This document shows positions 32,750 to 41,027 of a stretch of 64,000 nt of DNA, piece by piece. The stretch comes from Gordonia sp. SL306. Lineage in GTDB: Bacteria; Actinomycetota; Actinomycetes; Mycobacteriales; Mycobacteriaceae. A program made the translations under genes and the position numbers. The first letter of the stretch is position 1; every line of letters begins with the position of its first letter. The stretch covers positions 3,658,001 to 3,722,000 of the forward strand of contig NZ_CP113063.1 in assembly GCF_026625785.1 (NCBI RefSeq), read 5' to 3'. The notes under the pieces are model-generated. The model was not told the DNA's origin and ran no database searches. It saw nothing but the letters and a program-made list of their open reading frames with translations.

Positions 32750-34380
32750 TGACGACGGTCGCCCCGGCACCGACATCGACCGGGGGCGGGCGTGACCTAC
32801 TCGCGAAGTCCGGTCGGCTCATCCGGCTGATGACGCGCCGCGAGCGGTGGATCATCGTGATCACTCTGGTGGTCTTCCTGCTGATCAACCTGTCCACCGC
32901 CGCGACCATCCGTAGCTCGTATCCGACCTCGGACGAGCGGGCCGCCCTGCAGGTCGGCGCCGGGTCGAACTCGGCGTTCCGATTCCTGCTCGGCCCACTG
33001 GACCACATCGACTCCGCTGCCGCGGTGACGGTGTGGCGGGCGGGGCTGTTCATGATCGCCGCTCTTGGGGTGTGCGCCGTGATGATGGTGGTCCGGCAGA
33101 CGCGGAAGGAAGAAGAACTCGGGCGGGCGGAACTGCTGCGTGCCGGCGCCACCGGACCCCTGGCCTCCCTGTGGGCGGCGACCGTGGTGGCGACGACCTT
33201 CTGCGTGGTCGTCGCGCTGGGGATGTCGATCATGCTGTTCCCGCTCGGGGCCGGCGTCGGCGACGTGTTCGCGGTGTTCGCGCAGTACGCGACGACCGCG
33301 ATGGCGGCCGTCGGGGTGGCCTTGGTGTCCGCCCAGATCGCGAAGACGTCGCACATCGCCAACCTGACCGCGAGTTCGATCGTGCTTGCCGGCTACGTGC
33401 TGCGCGGCGTCGCCGACGTCGTCGACACGTGGTCGTGGCTACGCTGGATCACCCCGGTCGGGTGGGCCGAACTCATCGATCCGTTCGGCGCGAACAACCC
33501 CTGGCCTGCCGTCGCATCGCTTGCCGTCGCGGCCCTCGGCGTGGGTCTCGCGGCCCGGTTCGCCCTCGGTCGCGACATGGACGCGGGTCTGATCCAGCCA
33601 CGTCCCGGGCCGGCGTCATCGACGAGACTGTCGTCGGTCAGGGCCGTCGCGATGCGGTTGTCGGTCTCGTTGCTCGTTTCGTGGTCATCGGCAATCACGT
33701 TGTACGCGTTGGTCATCGGATTCCTCCAGCCGTCGGTCGACGAGCTGGCGGGCGACAACGAGCAGATGCGCCGGGTGCTGGAGCAGTCGGGTCTGCAGGG
33801 CAGTCTGAGCACACTGTTCGGCTCGACGATGATGACGTTCCTCGCCGTGGCGGCGAGTGCGTGGTCGGTCAACCTGGTGACACGGATGCGATCGGAGGAG
33901 GTGTCGTCGCGCACCGAGGTCCTGCTCGTCACACCGACGGCGCGATCGCGATACCTGGCCGTGTACGCGGTGACCGCCGCCGTCGGGGTGGTGGTGATCC
34001 TCATCGCTGCCGCACTCGGCATGACGGTGGGCAACGGCGTGGCCGGTGGGGGCTGGAGCGCGGTCGGCGACAACCTCGCGGCCGCCGGAGTCCAGATCCC
34101 GGCTGCGCTGCTCGTCACCGGTGTCGCCGTCGCCCTCTATGCGATTCGGCCGATGCTGGTCCCGATCGGCTGGCTGGTGGTGATCGCCGCCCTCTTCCTC
34201 GGCCCGCTGTCGGGGATGTTCAGCCTGCCGCAGTGGGCCCGCGACCTCTCCCCGTTCTCCCACGCGCCTGCGGTGCCGCTGGAACCGATGCAATGGCTCC
34301 CGATCGTGGTGCTGCTCGCCATCGCGGCGCTGTTCGCCGGCGCCGCCCAACTGGCCTTCCACCGTCGCGACATCGGCTGA
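32749..34380 (+). CDS. ABC exporter permease, double-length
   Basis: 543 residues with about 12 membrane segments in two similar halves (first near residues 37-270, second near 310-540), i.e. a fused pair of six-helix ABC-2 permeases. 'ARTEVLLVTPTARSRYLAVY'-like stretch in the second half ('SSRTEVLLVTPTARSR') parallels 'EELGRAELLRAGATG' in the first. Size and operon match Rv1217c, the tetronasin-type exporter family. ATG 32749 overlaps the ATPase TGA; GTG 32746 would add one residue. Stop lies at the edge of a 14-bp tandem repeat. Confidence 0.88.
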   Translation: MTTVAPAPTSTGGGRDLLAKSGRLIRLMTRRERWIIVITLVVFLLINLSTAATIRSSYPTSDERAALQVGAGSNSAFRFLLGPLDHIDSAAAVTVWRAGLFMIAALGVCAVMMVVRQTRKEEELGRAELLRAGATGPLASLWAATVVATTFCVVVALGMSIMLFPLGAGVGDVFAVFAQYATTAMAAVGVALVSAQIAKTSHIANLTASSIVLAGYVLRGVADVVDTWSWLRWITPVGWAELIDPFGANNPWPAVASLAVAALGVGLAARFALGRDMDAGLIQPRPGPASSTRLSSVRAVAMRLSVSLLVSWSSAITLYALVIGFLQPSVDELAGDNEQMRRVLEQSGLQGSLSTLFGSTMMTFLAVAASAWSVNLVTRMRSEEVSSRTEVLLVTPTARSRYLAVYAVTAAVGVVVILIAAALGMTVGNGVAGGGWSAVGDNLAAAGVQIPAALLVTGVAVALYAIRPMLVPIGWLVVIAALFLGPLSGMFSLPQWARDLSPFSHAPAVPLEPMQWLPIVVLLAIAALFAGAAQLAFHRRDIG

Positions 34381-34412
34381 CGCCGCATCGGCGACGCCGC
34401 ATCGGCGACGCC
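34379..34412. repeat. 14-bp tandem repeat at the permease stop
   Basis: GACGCCGCATCGGC at 34379-34392 and 34393-34406, followed by a partial third copy GACGCC. It begins at the last two bases of the stop codon. Confidence 0.7.
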
Positions 34413-34428
34413 GTCACCGGCCAGAGGT

Positions 34429-34476
34429 TCTGGCCGCAGTTTCGTGTTGCGGCTTCGAGCTGATCCTGCGGCCAGA
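34429..34476. terminator. 11-bp inverted repeat between convergent permease and citrate synthase
   Basis: TCTGGCCGCAG (34429-34439) and CTGCGGCCAGA (34466-34476) are exact complements, with a 26-nt loop. Its place between two convergent 3' ends fits a two-way terminator, though no U-tracts are present. Confidence 0.45.
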
Positions 34477-34501
34477 CGCCGAAGGTGCGGCCGGAACGGC
34501 A

Positions 34502-34555
34502 GACGAGGTGGGGACGAGGTGGGGACGAGGTGGGGACGAGGGGGTGGGGTGGGGG
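34502..34555 (+). repeat. G-rich 11-bp tandem repeat abutting the citrate synthase stop
   Basis: GACGAGGTGGG is repeated exactly at 34502, 34513 and 34524, then decays into G5TG4TG5 ending at 34555. The stop codon of the leftward citrate synthase is at 34556-34558. Like serC, this gene's mRNA runs into a C-rich stretch immediately after the stop; the opposite strand could form a G-quadruplex. Confidence 0.75.
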
Positions 34556-35683
34556 TCAGAGGCCGGGCTTGACCAGTTCGCCCCATCCGGCGACGTCTTC
34601 GGGTCGACGCGGCGCCGGTCCGGTGTAGATCGCGGCCGGTCGGACGAGTTTGCCCAGGCGCTTCTGCTCGAGGATGTGCGCACACCAGCCCGCGGTGCGG
34701 CCGCAGGTGAACATCGCAGGCATCATGTGCGTCGGCACCTCGGCGAAGTCGAGGATCACCGCGGCCCAGAACTCCACGTTGGTCTCGATGGCACGATCGG
34801 GGCGGCGTTCACGCAATTCGGTCAGGGCGGCCTGTTCGAGTGCCGCCGCGATCTCGTAGCGGGGCACATCGAGCTCCTGCGCGGTGCGGCGCAGTACCCG
34901 CGCCCGGGGGTCCTCGGCCCGATAGACCCGATGACCGAAGCCCATCAGCTTCTCCTTGCGGTCGAGAACGCCCCGCACCAGGCCGCGGGCGTCGCCGGTC
35001 CGCTCGACCTCTTCGATCATCGGCAGCACGCGGGCCGGGGCGCCGCCGTGGAGCGGGCCCGACATCGCGCCGATCGCTCCCGAGAGCGAGGCCGCGACGT
35101 CGGCGCCGGTGGACGCGATCACCCGGGCGGTGAAGGTGGAGGCGTTGAGACCGTGTTCGGCGGCGCTGACCCAGTAGGCATCGATCGCCCGGATGTGCTT
35201 GGGGTCCGGATCGCCCTTCCAGCGGGTCATGAAGCGGGCGGTGACCGTGTCGCAGTCGTCGATGACGTGCTGGGGGACGGCAGGTTGATGGATGCCGCGA
35301 GCCGACTGGGCGACGTAGGACAGTGCCATCACCGACGCCCGTGCCAGATTGGCGCGCGCGGTGGCGTCGTCGATGTCGAGCAGTGGCTGATATCCCCAGA
35401 TCGGTGCGAGCATCGCCAGCGCGGCCTGGACGTCGACTCGGACGTCACCGGTGTGGATCGGCAGCGGGAACGGTTCGGCCGGGGGGAGGCCGTCGCCGAA
35501 GCGCCCGTCCACGAGCAGCGCCCAGACATCGGCGAAGGTGACGTGGTTCTCGACCAGGTCTTCGATGTCGACCCCGCGATAGCGGAGATTGCCGCCGTCC
35601 TTGTCGGGTTCGGCGATGTCGGTGGTGAACGCGACCACGCCCTCCAGTCCGGGGACGAAATCGTCGGGAACACTGTTCGCCAT
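34556..35683 (-). CDS. citA: Citrate synthase 2 (CitA/Rv0889c-like)
   Basis: 375 residues. Citrate synthase signatures: 'LRYRGVDIEDLV', 'HGLNASTFTARVIASTGAD', 'GPLHGGAPARVLPMIEE', and 'KLMGFGHRVYRAEDPRA' with the catalytic His; 'FTCGRTAGWCAHILEQ' near the C-terminus. Catalyses oxaloacetate plus acetyl-CoA to citrate; members of this shorter branch may also use propionyl-CoA. ATG 35683 is preferred (AGGTGG 7 nt upstream) over GTG 35692. A second, longer citrate synthase lies at 42816. Diverges from pdxH. Confidence 0.92.
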   Translation of the reverse strand: MANSVPDDFVPGLEGVVAFTTDIAEPDKDGGNLRYRGVDIEDLVENHVTFADVWALLVDGRFGDGLPPAEPFPLPIHTGDVRVDVQAALAMLAPIWGYQPLLDIDDATARANLARASVMALSYVAQSARGIHQPAVPQHVIDDCDTVTARFMTRWKGDPDPKHIRAIDAYWVSAAEHGLNASTFTARVIASTGADVAASLSGAIGAMSGPLHGGAPARVLPMIEEVERTGDARGLVRGVLDRKEKLMGFGHRVYRAEDPRARVLRRTAQELDVPRYEIAAALEQAALTELRERRPDRAIETNVEFWAAVILDFAEVPTHMMPAMFTCGRTAGWCAHILEQKRLGKLVRPAAIYTGPAPRRPEDVAGWGELVKPGL

Positions 35684-35823
35684 GGTGACCACCTATCTCG
35701 AAACACGTCATCGTGGGCGGCGCTGTCGGTGATGTCCGGCGTACCGGACCGAGCACCCACTTGGACTGTAGGGCAGCCGCGCGCCCAGGGGTGTACTGGG
35801 GAGTAACGGGCGTGTCCAGGGAG

Positions 35824-35829
35824 TAGCCT
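35824..35829 (+). promoter_or_regulatory. -10 hexamer TAGCCT of pdxH
   Basis: TAGCCT ends 7 nt before the GTG at 35837; no ribosome site is present, the leaderless layout. Confidence 0.5.
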
Positions 35830-35836
35830 CACGCAG

Positions 35837-36562
35837 GTGCCGGATGAACCGATTGACCTGCCGAACATGCGTGTCGGCTACGGCGGTGGCATTCCGCCCA
35901 ACATCGGCGAGGGTGACCGGGCTGCGGGCGCCGACGGAATCCGCGAGAACCTGGACCCGAGCTGGCTGCGAGGAGATCCACCGTGGGTGGATCTGTTCAC
36001 CGTCTGGCTGCGCGAGGCGATCGAGGCGCGGATCCCCGAACCCAATGCCATGGTGCTCGGCACGGTCGACGCCGACGGTCACCCCGCGACCCGCACGGTG
36101 CTCTGCAAGGGTGCCGATGCGGCAGGCATCGTGTTCTTCACCGGTTACGACTCGGACAAGGGGCGCCACCTGGCCGCCAATCCGTATGCGTCGGTGACGT
36201 TCCCGTGGATCGCACTCGAGCGCCAGGTCAATGTCCGCGGCCGCATCGATCACGTAGGCATGGAGGAGACCCACGCCTACTGGTTCAACCGCCCGCGTGG
36301 TTCGCAACTCTCGGCGTACGCCTCCGAACAGTCCCGGCCGATCGGCAGCCGGACCGACCTCGAGGCCAAGGCCGCGGCGGTCGCGGAGGAGTTCGGTGGC
36401 TTCGACGACGGCGCCGAGATCCCGGTTCCGTCGGACTGGGGTGGTTTCCGCCTGGTCCCGACGGTCGTCGAGTTCTGGCAGGGACGTGCCAATCGGCTGC
36501 ACAACCGCGTGCGACTGACCTTGCTCGACGACGGCTGGCGGGCGGAAAGACTCCAGCCCTGA
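35837..36562 (+). CDS. pdxH: Pyridoxamine 5'-phosphate oxidase
   Basis: 241 residues. FMN/PNP-binding motifs of PdxH: 'RTVLCKGADAAGIVFFTGYDS' region, 'KGRHLAANPYASVTFPW', 'RQVNVRGRIDHV', 'PRGSQLSAYASEQSRPI', 'VEFWQGRANRLHNRVRL' and the terminal 'WRAERLQP'. It oxidises pyridoxine or pyridoxamine phosphate to PLP with oxygen and FMN. GTG start. Diverges from citrate synthase, an arrangement I recall from Rhodococcus and Gordonia. Overlaps the MFS gene start by 1 nt (TGATG). Confidence 0.95.
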   Translation: MPDEPIDLPNMRVGYGGGIPPNIGEGDRAAGADGIRENLDPSWLRGDPPWVDLFTVWLREAIEARIPEPNAMVLGTVDADGHPATRTVLCKGADAAGIVFFTGYDSDKGRHLAANPYASVTFPWIALERQVNVRGRIDHVGMEETHAYWFNRPRGSQLSAYASEQSRPIGSRTDLEAKAAAVAEEFGGFDDGAEIPVPSDWGGFRLVPTVVEFWQGRANRLHNRVRLTLLDDGWRAERLQP

Positions 36563-37830
36563 TGGCCAGACTCCTGGCCGACACGACGCCGCTGCGCAAC
36601 ACCTACTTCCGACGTCTGTGGCTCGCGAACATCGTCACGGTCATCGGTGCACAGCTGACCGTGGTCGCGGTGCCCGCGCAGATCTATCAGATCACCGGTA
36701 GCTCTGCATATGTCGGGCTGACCGGCATCTTCGGACTCGTCCCGCTCGTCGTGTTCGGCCTGTGGGGTGGCGCGCTTGCAGACGTGTTCGATCGCCGCAC
36801 CCTGCTGATCATCTCGACACTGGGGCTCATCGGGTGCAGCGCGCTGTTCTGGGCGCAGGCGGCGGCCGGTGTCCGGAATGTCTGGATCATACTGGCGCTC
36901 TTCGCCGTTCAGCAGGCATTCTTCGCCGTCAACCAGCCGACCCGCAGTGCGGTGCTACCGCGGCTGTTGCCGGATCGCGAACTGCCTGCGGCGTTGTCGC
37001 TGAACATGACCGTCATGCAGGCGGGCGCCATCGCGGGACCGCTCATCGGTGGTGCCCTGATCCCATGGCTCGGGTATCCACTGCTCTACCTCGTCGACAC
37101 CGTCTTCCTGGTGCCGACGCTCCTCGCGGTGATCCTGCTGCCATCGTTGCGGCCCGAGGGCGACGACCGACCCAAGACGCCGGGTCTGCGGTCGGTCATC
37201 GACGGCCTCAAATACCTGGCGGGCCACAAGATCCTGATGGCGTCGTTCCTGGTCGATCTCATCGCGATGATCTTCGGGATGCCCCGTGCGCTCTTCCCGC
37301 AGATGGCGCACGAGAACTTCGGCGGGCCGTCCGGCGGGGGCATCGCCTTCGCGCTCCTGTTCACCGCCATCTCGGCCGGTGCCGTCGTCGGCGGCATCTT
37401 CTCCGGGTGGGTCAGTCGCGTCGAGCGGCAGGGTCTGGCGGTCATCGTGTGCGTCATCGTGTGGGGACTGGCGATGGCGGGTGTCGGCGTCGCGGTGGGG
37501 TTCGCCGGCGGCACGTCGTTGCCGATGCTGCCCGTGGCGCTGGTCTTCCTCATGATCGGCGGCGCAGCCGACATGGCATCGGCGGCGTTCCGCCAGTCGA
37601 TCCTGCTCGCCGCGGCGACCGACGATGTCCGTGGTCGGCTGCAGGGCGTGTTCACCGTGGTGGTCGCCGGTGGCCCGCGGATCGCCGACGTCGTGCACGG
37701 TGCGGCAGCCGCCTCGATCGGGGTCGCGGTGACCACCACAGCGGGTGGACTCCTGGTCGTCGTGCTGACCATCGTTGCCGCTCTGGCGATCCCGGCGTTC
37801 GTGGCGTATCGGGTCGGTCAGCATGCCTGA
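36562..37830 (+). CDS. MFS exporter (MFS_3, enterobactin-exporter/Tap-like)
   Basis: 422 residues with 12 predicted membrane segments. 'NTYFRRLWLANIVTVIGAQ' start, 'GALADVFDRRTLLI' (the conserved MFS loop 2-3 motif) and 'NQPTRSAVLPRLLP' place it in the EntS/MFS_3 group of siderophore and drug exporters. The long open frame upstream is a shadow over pdxH; ATG 36562 overlaps the pdxH stop, so the two are translationally coupled, although no functional link is obvious. Substrate unknown. Confidence 0.87.
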   Translation: MARLLADTTPLRNTYFRRLWLANIVTVIGAQLTVVAVPAQIYQITGSSAYVGLTGIFGLVPLVVFGLWGGALADVFDRRTLLIISTLGLIGCSALFWAQAAAGVRNVWIILALFAVQQAFFAVNQPTRSAVLPRLLPDRELPAALSLNMTVMQAGAIAGPLIGGALIPWLGYPLLYLVDTVFLVPTLLAVILLPSLRPEGDDRPKTPGLRSVIDGLKYLAGHKILMASFLVDLIAMIFGMPRALFPQMAHENFGGPSGGGIAFALLFTAISAGAVVGGIFSGWVSRVERQGLAVIVCVIVWGLAMAGVGVAVGFAGGTSLPMLPVALVFLMIGGAADMASAAFRQSILLAAATDDVRGRLQGVFTVVVAGGPRIADVVHGAAAASIGVAVTTTAGGLLVVVLTIVAALAIPAFVAYRVGQHA

Positions 37831-37896
37831 CGCGCAGGGCGTCGGCGCAATTACGCTGATCGGCGAGGTCGGCGATTCGATGCCACTATGGGTGCC

Positions 37897-38973
37897 ATGA
37901 GCGCGGTAGTCGACAACCACGCGGGCACCTTTGCGGTCCCCATCATCGACATCACCCCGTACACCGGCAACGGAAGTGCGGCCGATCGTGCCGTCGTCGC
38001 CGACCAGATCGACAACGCCGCCAGTGCGGTGGGGTTCATCCAGATCGTCGGGCACCAGATCCCGTCGGTGGTGATCGACGAGTTCACGGCCGTGATGGAC
38101 GACTTCTTCGCGTTGCCACTGGAGCAGAAGAAGGCCTATCGCACCCCGCCGGAGATCAATCGTGGCTACGCGCCACCGAAGTCGGAGTCGTTGTCGCTGA
38201 GTCTGGGCGTCGAGCCGGCCGATCGGATGAACGACTTCTTCGAGGCGTTCAACGTCGGGGTGGAGGCGACGACCTACCCGGATCTCGAACTGCCGGAGGA
38301 TCAATACGCCGGCAACACCTGGCCGGCCGTGGATCATTTCGAGGCTGCGGTGTCGGCGTACTTCGCCGAGGCCGCACGGGTGGCGCACACGCTGACCCGG
38401 ATCTTCGCCGACGCGCTCGACCTCCCGCCGGACTTCTTCGACGGCTACACCGACCACTCACTCGACGTCTTGCGGATGAACAACTATGCCCTGCCGCCCG
38501 GCGAGGTGGAACTCGACGGCGAGCTCACCGGGATGGGGGAGCACACGGACTACGGCATCGTCACGGTGCTGTGGGCCGATCAGGTCAAGGGGCTACAGGT
38601 GCTCGATCGCGCCGGCGTCTGGCACGATGTCGAACCCGCCGACGGGGCGCTGCTGATCAACCTCGGTGACCTGATGGCGCGCTGGACCAACGAGCGATGG
38701 ATGTCCACCCTGCACCGCGTCAAGCCGCCCGTGGTGGACGGGACCATCGAGCGCAGACGATCCGCCGCGTTCTTCCACGACGGCAACATCGACGCCACCA
38801 TCTCCACGTTGCCGTCCTGCGTCGGCGCCGGGAGTCGATACTCGCCGATCACGGTGGGTGAACACATCGGCGCCAAACTGGCCGGCTCTCGTGCCGGACA
38901 ATCGAATCCGTATGCCCGGCGAGAGGCGCAGCGGGTGCGGCAGGCGATGCGCCGGGGGTTGGGGCAGCAGTAG
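37897..38973 (+). CDS. Isopenicillin N synthase-like Fe(II)/2-oxoglutarate oxygenase (second copy)
   Basis: 358 residues. Paralogue of the enzyme at 20722: shared blocks include 'MNDFFEAFNVGVEA', 'TLTRIFADAL', 'DVLRMNNYALPPG', 'GIVTVLWADQV' and 'ERRRSAAFFHDGN'. Iron ligands by this numbering: His216, Asp218, His273; Arg-x-Ser follows. ATG 37897 is chosen because CACTAT lies 7 nt upstream (a C-variant of the leaderless hexamer); ATG 37888 would add three residues. It stands alone after the MFS gene, with no permease next to it, and is followed by a REP array. Substrate unknown. Confidence 0.87.
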   Translation: MSAVVDNHAGTFAVPIIDITPYTGNGSAADRAVVADQIDNAASAVGFIQIVGHQIPSVVIDEFTAVMDDFFALPLEQKKAYRTPPEINRGYAPPKSESLSLSLGVEPADRMNDFFEAFNVGVEATTYPDLELPEDQYAGNTWPAVDHFEAAVSAYFAEAARVAHTLTRIFADALDLPPDFFDGYTDHSLDVLRMNNYALPPGEVELDGELTGMGEHTDYGIVTVLWADQVKGLQVLDRAGVWHDVEPADGALLINLGDLMARWTNERWMSTLHRVKPPVVDGTIERRRSAAFFHDGNIDATISTLPSCVGAGSRYSPITVGEHIGAKLAGSRAGQSNPYARREAQRVRQAMRRGLGQQ

Positions 38974-38998
38974 GGGCATCTTCTGGTGCAGGGCGGTG

Positions 38999-39110
38999 GA
39001 TCTCGATACGGGTCCTCGCTACGCTCGGTCCCTACTCGATCGGCGGGAGCGGGTGTCGGGTCTCGCTGGTGATTGTTTCGATCGGCGGGAGAGGGTGTCA
39101 GATCTCGCTG
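38999..39110. repeat. REP-like array with 32-bp direct repeat running into the next gene's 3' end
   Basis: 39001-39050 matches the element at 15115-15170 (reverse strand). A 32-bp unit starting CGATCGGCGGGAG occurs at 39037-39068 and 39079-39110 with four or so differences. The second copy covers the stop codon (39098-39100) and last codons of the DUF2236 gene. Confidence 0.65.
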
Positions 39111-40120
39111 ACGCGGCCCGGATAGGTGGCCCGTCGTGCGGCATGCACCGGGCAGTAGTGCATCGGGTTGTCGCGCTCGGCTTCCGGTGGGAGATTACGA
39201 GCAGGCGTCTCCACGAGGGGGGCGTCGGGAGCCACCCGCCCATCGACCCGATCCCATGCGTCGCGCGGACGTGGATGGCGCAGAAAACGTTTCGGGAGCA
39301 GGCGGTGCATCACGAGGTTGATCGTCCGGCCGAGCAGCCGGAAGCGCCGCTCGTCACGCTCGGTCCACGGCAGCCCCATCATCTCGCGGATCGGCTCGTC
39401 GTAGAAACCGGTGGTGAGCCAGGTGAAGAAGCGCTGATTTGTCTCGGCCATGTAGCGGAACCACACCGTCTCCGGAATGAACCGCAGGAACGGCGGCGGC
39501 GGCAGTTGTCCGATGTCGAGAACGGTCCGGACAGCCGGATGGTCACGAAGAACATTGCGGCACATGTGGTCCCAGTATTCGAGGAAGTCCTCGTAGGTGT
39601 CGGGCACCGGTCGCATCGAGACGCCGTACATCGCATACCACGCCTTGGACTCCTCGAAGAGCTGACGCTTCTGATCCTCGGTCAGCCACGGGCCGAAGCG
39701 TTCGCAGAGTCGTACGTTGCCGTACCAGAACGTGGCGTGCGCCCAGTAGAAGACATCCGGGTCCAGCGCGTGGTAGCGCGTGCCGTCATCCATCTGGCCC
39801 TTGATGTCCCGGTGATAGTCGCGTACTTCGCGGCCGGTCGCGGTGCCGCCGTCGAAGACCACACCGCTGATGGGGTAGAGCGAGCGCATCAGTCGCTGCC
39901 ATCGTTCACCGAAGAAATCGGAATGCTCCCAGACCGCCGCGCCCAGCTTCGGATGCATGTTCTGCATCGAGCCTGCCCACAGGCCCTGGAACATGCCGGT
40001 CCAGGTGCCCCAGATCTGCCACGTGAGCGAATCCGGTCCGAGCGGTGCGTAATCCTCGGGCCGCGGTGTCGGGTCACCGTCGGTCGTGGCGTCCGCAGAT
40101 TTCGTCAGCACCTCGGTCAT
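39098..40120 (-). CDS. DUF2236 / MpaB-Lcp family haem oxygenase-like protein
   Basis: 340 residues. The DUF2236 pattern is visible: 'WTGMFQGLWAGSMQNMHPK', 'REVRDYHRDIKGQMDDGTRYHAL' region, 'DPDVFYWAHATFWYG', 'YWDHMCRNVL' and 'MGLPWTERDERRFRLLG'. The family includes latex clearing protein (rubber oxygenase) and MpaB; the conserved Arg/His that bind haem in Lcp are plausible in 'DPDVFYWAHATF' and later helices. ATG 40120 follows a leaderless -10. The C-terminus (VSEI) is coded by a REP-like repeat unit, so its 3' end may have been rewritten. Natural substrate unknown; not clearly a rubber enzyme because no Tat signal is visible. Confidence 0.8.
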   Translation of the reverse strand: MTEVLTKSADATTDGDPTPRPEDYAPLGPDSLTWQIWGTWTGMFQGLWAGSMQNMHPKLGAAVWEHSDFFGERWQRLMRSLYPISGVVFDGGTATGREVRDYHRDIKGQMDDGTRYHALDPDVFYWAHATFWYGNVRLCERFGPWLTEDQKRQLFEESKAWYAMYGVSMRPVPDTYEDFLEYWDHMCRNVLRDHPAVRTVLDIGQLPPPPFLRFIPETVWFRYMAETNQRFFTWLTTGFYDEPIREMMGLPWTERDERRFRLLGRTINLVMHRLLPKRFLRHPRPRDAWDRVDGRVAPDAPLVETPARNLPPEAERDNPMHYCPVHAARRATYPGRVSEI

Positions 40121-40128
40121 GAGACGAA

Positions 40129-40134
40129 AGTCTA
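40129..40134 (-). promoter_or_regulatory. -10 hexamer TAGACT of the DUF2236 gene
   Basis: Minus-strand TAGACT ends 8 nt before the ATG at 40120, with no ribosome site. Confidence 0.45.
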
Positions 40135-40154
40135 GGATCGTCTCAGGCGGGGTG

Positions 40155-41027
40155 TCAACGACGGTGGAACCGGATTCGTTGTCCGGCGACGAGTTGGGCA
40201 GCGTGGTCGACTGCGGTCGGGGTGAGCACCGCGATGACCGGATAGCCTCCCGTCACCGGGTGATCGGCGAGAAAGATGACCGGTCGGCCGCTCGGCGGGA
40301 CCTGGACGGCGCCGTGCGGCACACCTTCGGAGGCGAGTTCGGGTGCAGCGGCGCGATGGACGACGAGCGGGTCGTCCGAATCGGCCGGTCGATCCAGTCG
40401 CACTCCGACGCGATTGCTGTCCGGGCTGACCTCCCAGATCCCGTGCGTGAGGTCCCCGGCCTCCTCGACCTGTTCTCGACGCGGACCGTCCGAGACCTCG
40501 AGGGCGACCACCTCGGGCTCGCCGTTGTCGACCGGCGCGGCGGAGATCACCGGCCACGGAGCGGTGGCGCGCCCGATCGGGAGTTCGACGTCGGCCGCGA
40601 GCGGTTCGGGCCCGAGCCCGGAGAGGGTGTCGGTGGAACGGGAACCCAGCACCGCGGGCACGTCGAAACCGCCGCGGACGGCGACGTAGTTGCGGCAGCC
40701 CCAGGTGGGTGTGTCGATGGTGAGCTCGGCGCCGTCGGGAAGGGGCACCGCGGCGGCATTGCCGACCGGGGACTCGTCGACGCGGACCTCCGCACGCGCA
40801 CCGGTCACGGCGATCACGAGGGTCCCGTGCGCGCGAATCCGCAACCCGCCCAGCGTGGTCTCGATCACGGCGGTGGATTCGGGATTGCCGACGAGTCGGT
40901 TCGCCAGCGTCAGCGATGATCGATCGGCGCCGCCCGAGCCCGGCACGCCGAGATGCGCATAACCGGAGCGCCCCAGATCCTGCAGGGTCGACAACGGGCC
41001 CGGGTCGATCACGGTGACGGATTTCAC
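40155..41027 (-). CDS. pxpC: 5-oxoprolinase subunit PxpC (KipA-like carboxyltransferase-fold)
   Basis: 290 residues. 'VIDPGPLSTLQDLGRSGYAHLG' region at the start, 'GVPGSGGADRSSLTLANRLVGN' and 'RNYVAVRGGFDVPAVLGSRSTD' are typical of PxpC/KipA/allophanate-hydrolase subunit 2. 'SPDSNRVGVRLDRP' and 'GVPHGAVQVPPSGRPVIFLAD HPVTGG'-like segment (a space added) follow. With PxpA and PxpB it opens 5-oxoproline with ATP. GTG 41027 overlaps the PxpB stop by 4 nt. No PxpA (LamB/YcsF) gene is in the window. Confidence 0.9.
   Translation of the reverse strand: MKSVTVIDPGPLSTLQDLGRSGYAHLGVPGSGGADRSSLTLANRLVGNPESTAVIETTLGGLRIRAHGTLVIAVTGARAEVRVDESPVGNAAAVPLPDGAELTIDTPTWGCRNYVAVRGGFDVPAVLGSRSTDTLSGLGPEPLAADVELPIGRATAPWPVISAAPVDNGEPEVVALEVSDGPRREQVEEAGDLTHGIWEVSPDSNRVGVRLDRPADSDDPLVVHRAAAPELASEGVPHGAVQVPPSGRPVIFLADHPVTGGYPVIAVLTPTAVDHAAQLVAGQRIRFHRR

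Noticed and set aside
36955-38457. 500-residue open frame opposite the MFS exporter and second oxygenase
   Set aside because: Spans two well-supported genes and an intergenic gap; composition is typical antisense shadow.
38974-39100. Attachment site or mobile element boundary
   Set aside because: No tRNA, integrase or transposase; the repeats match the REP-like family seen at 15020.
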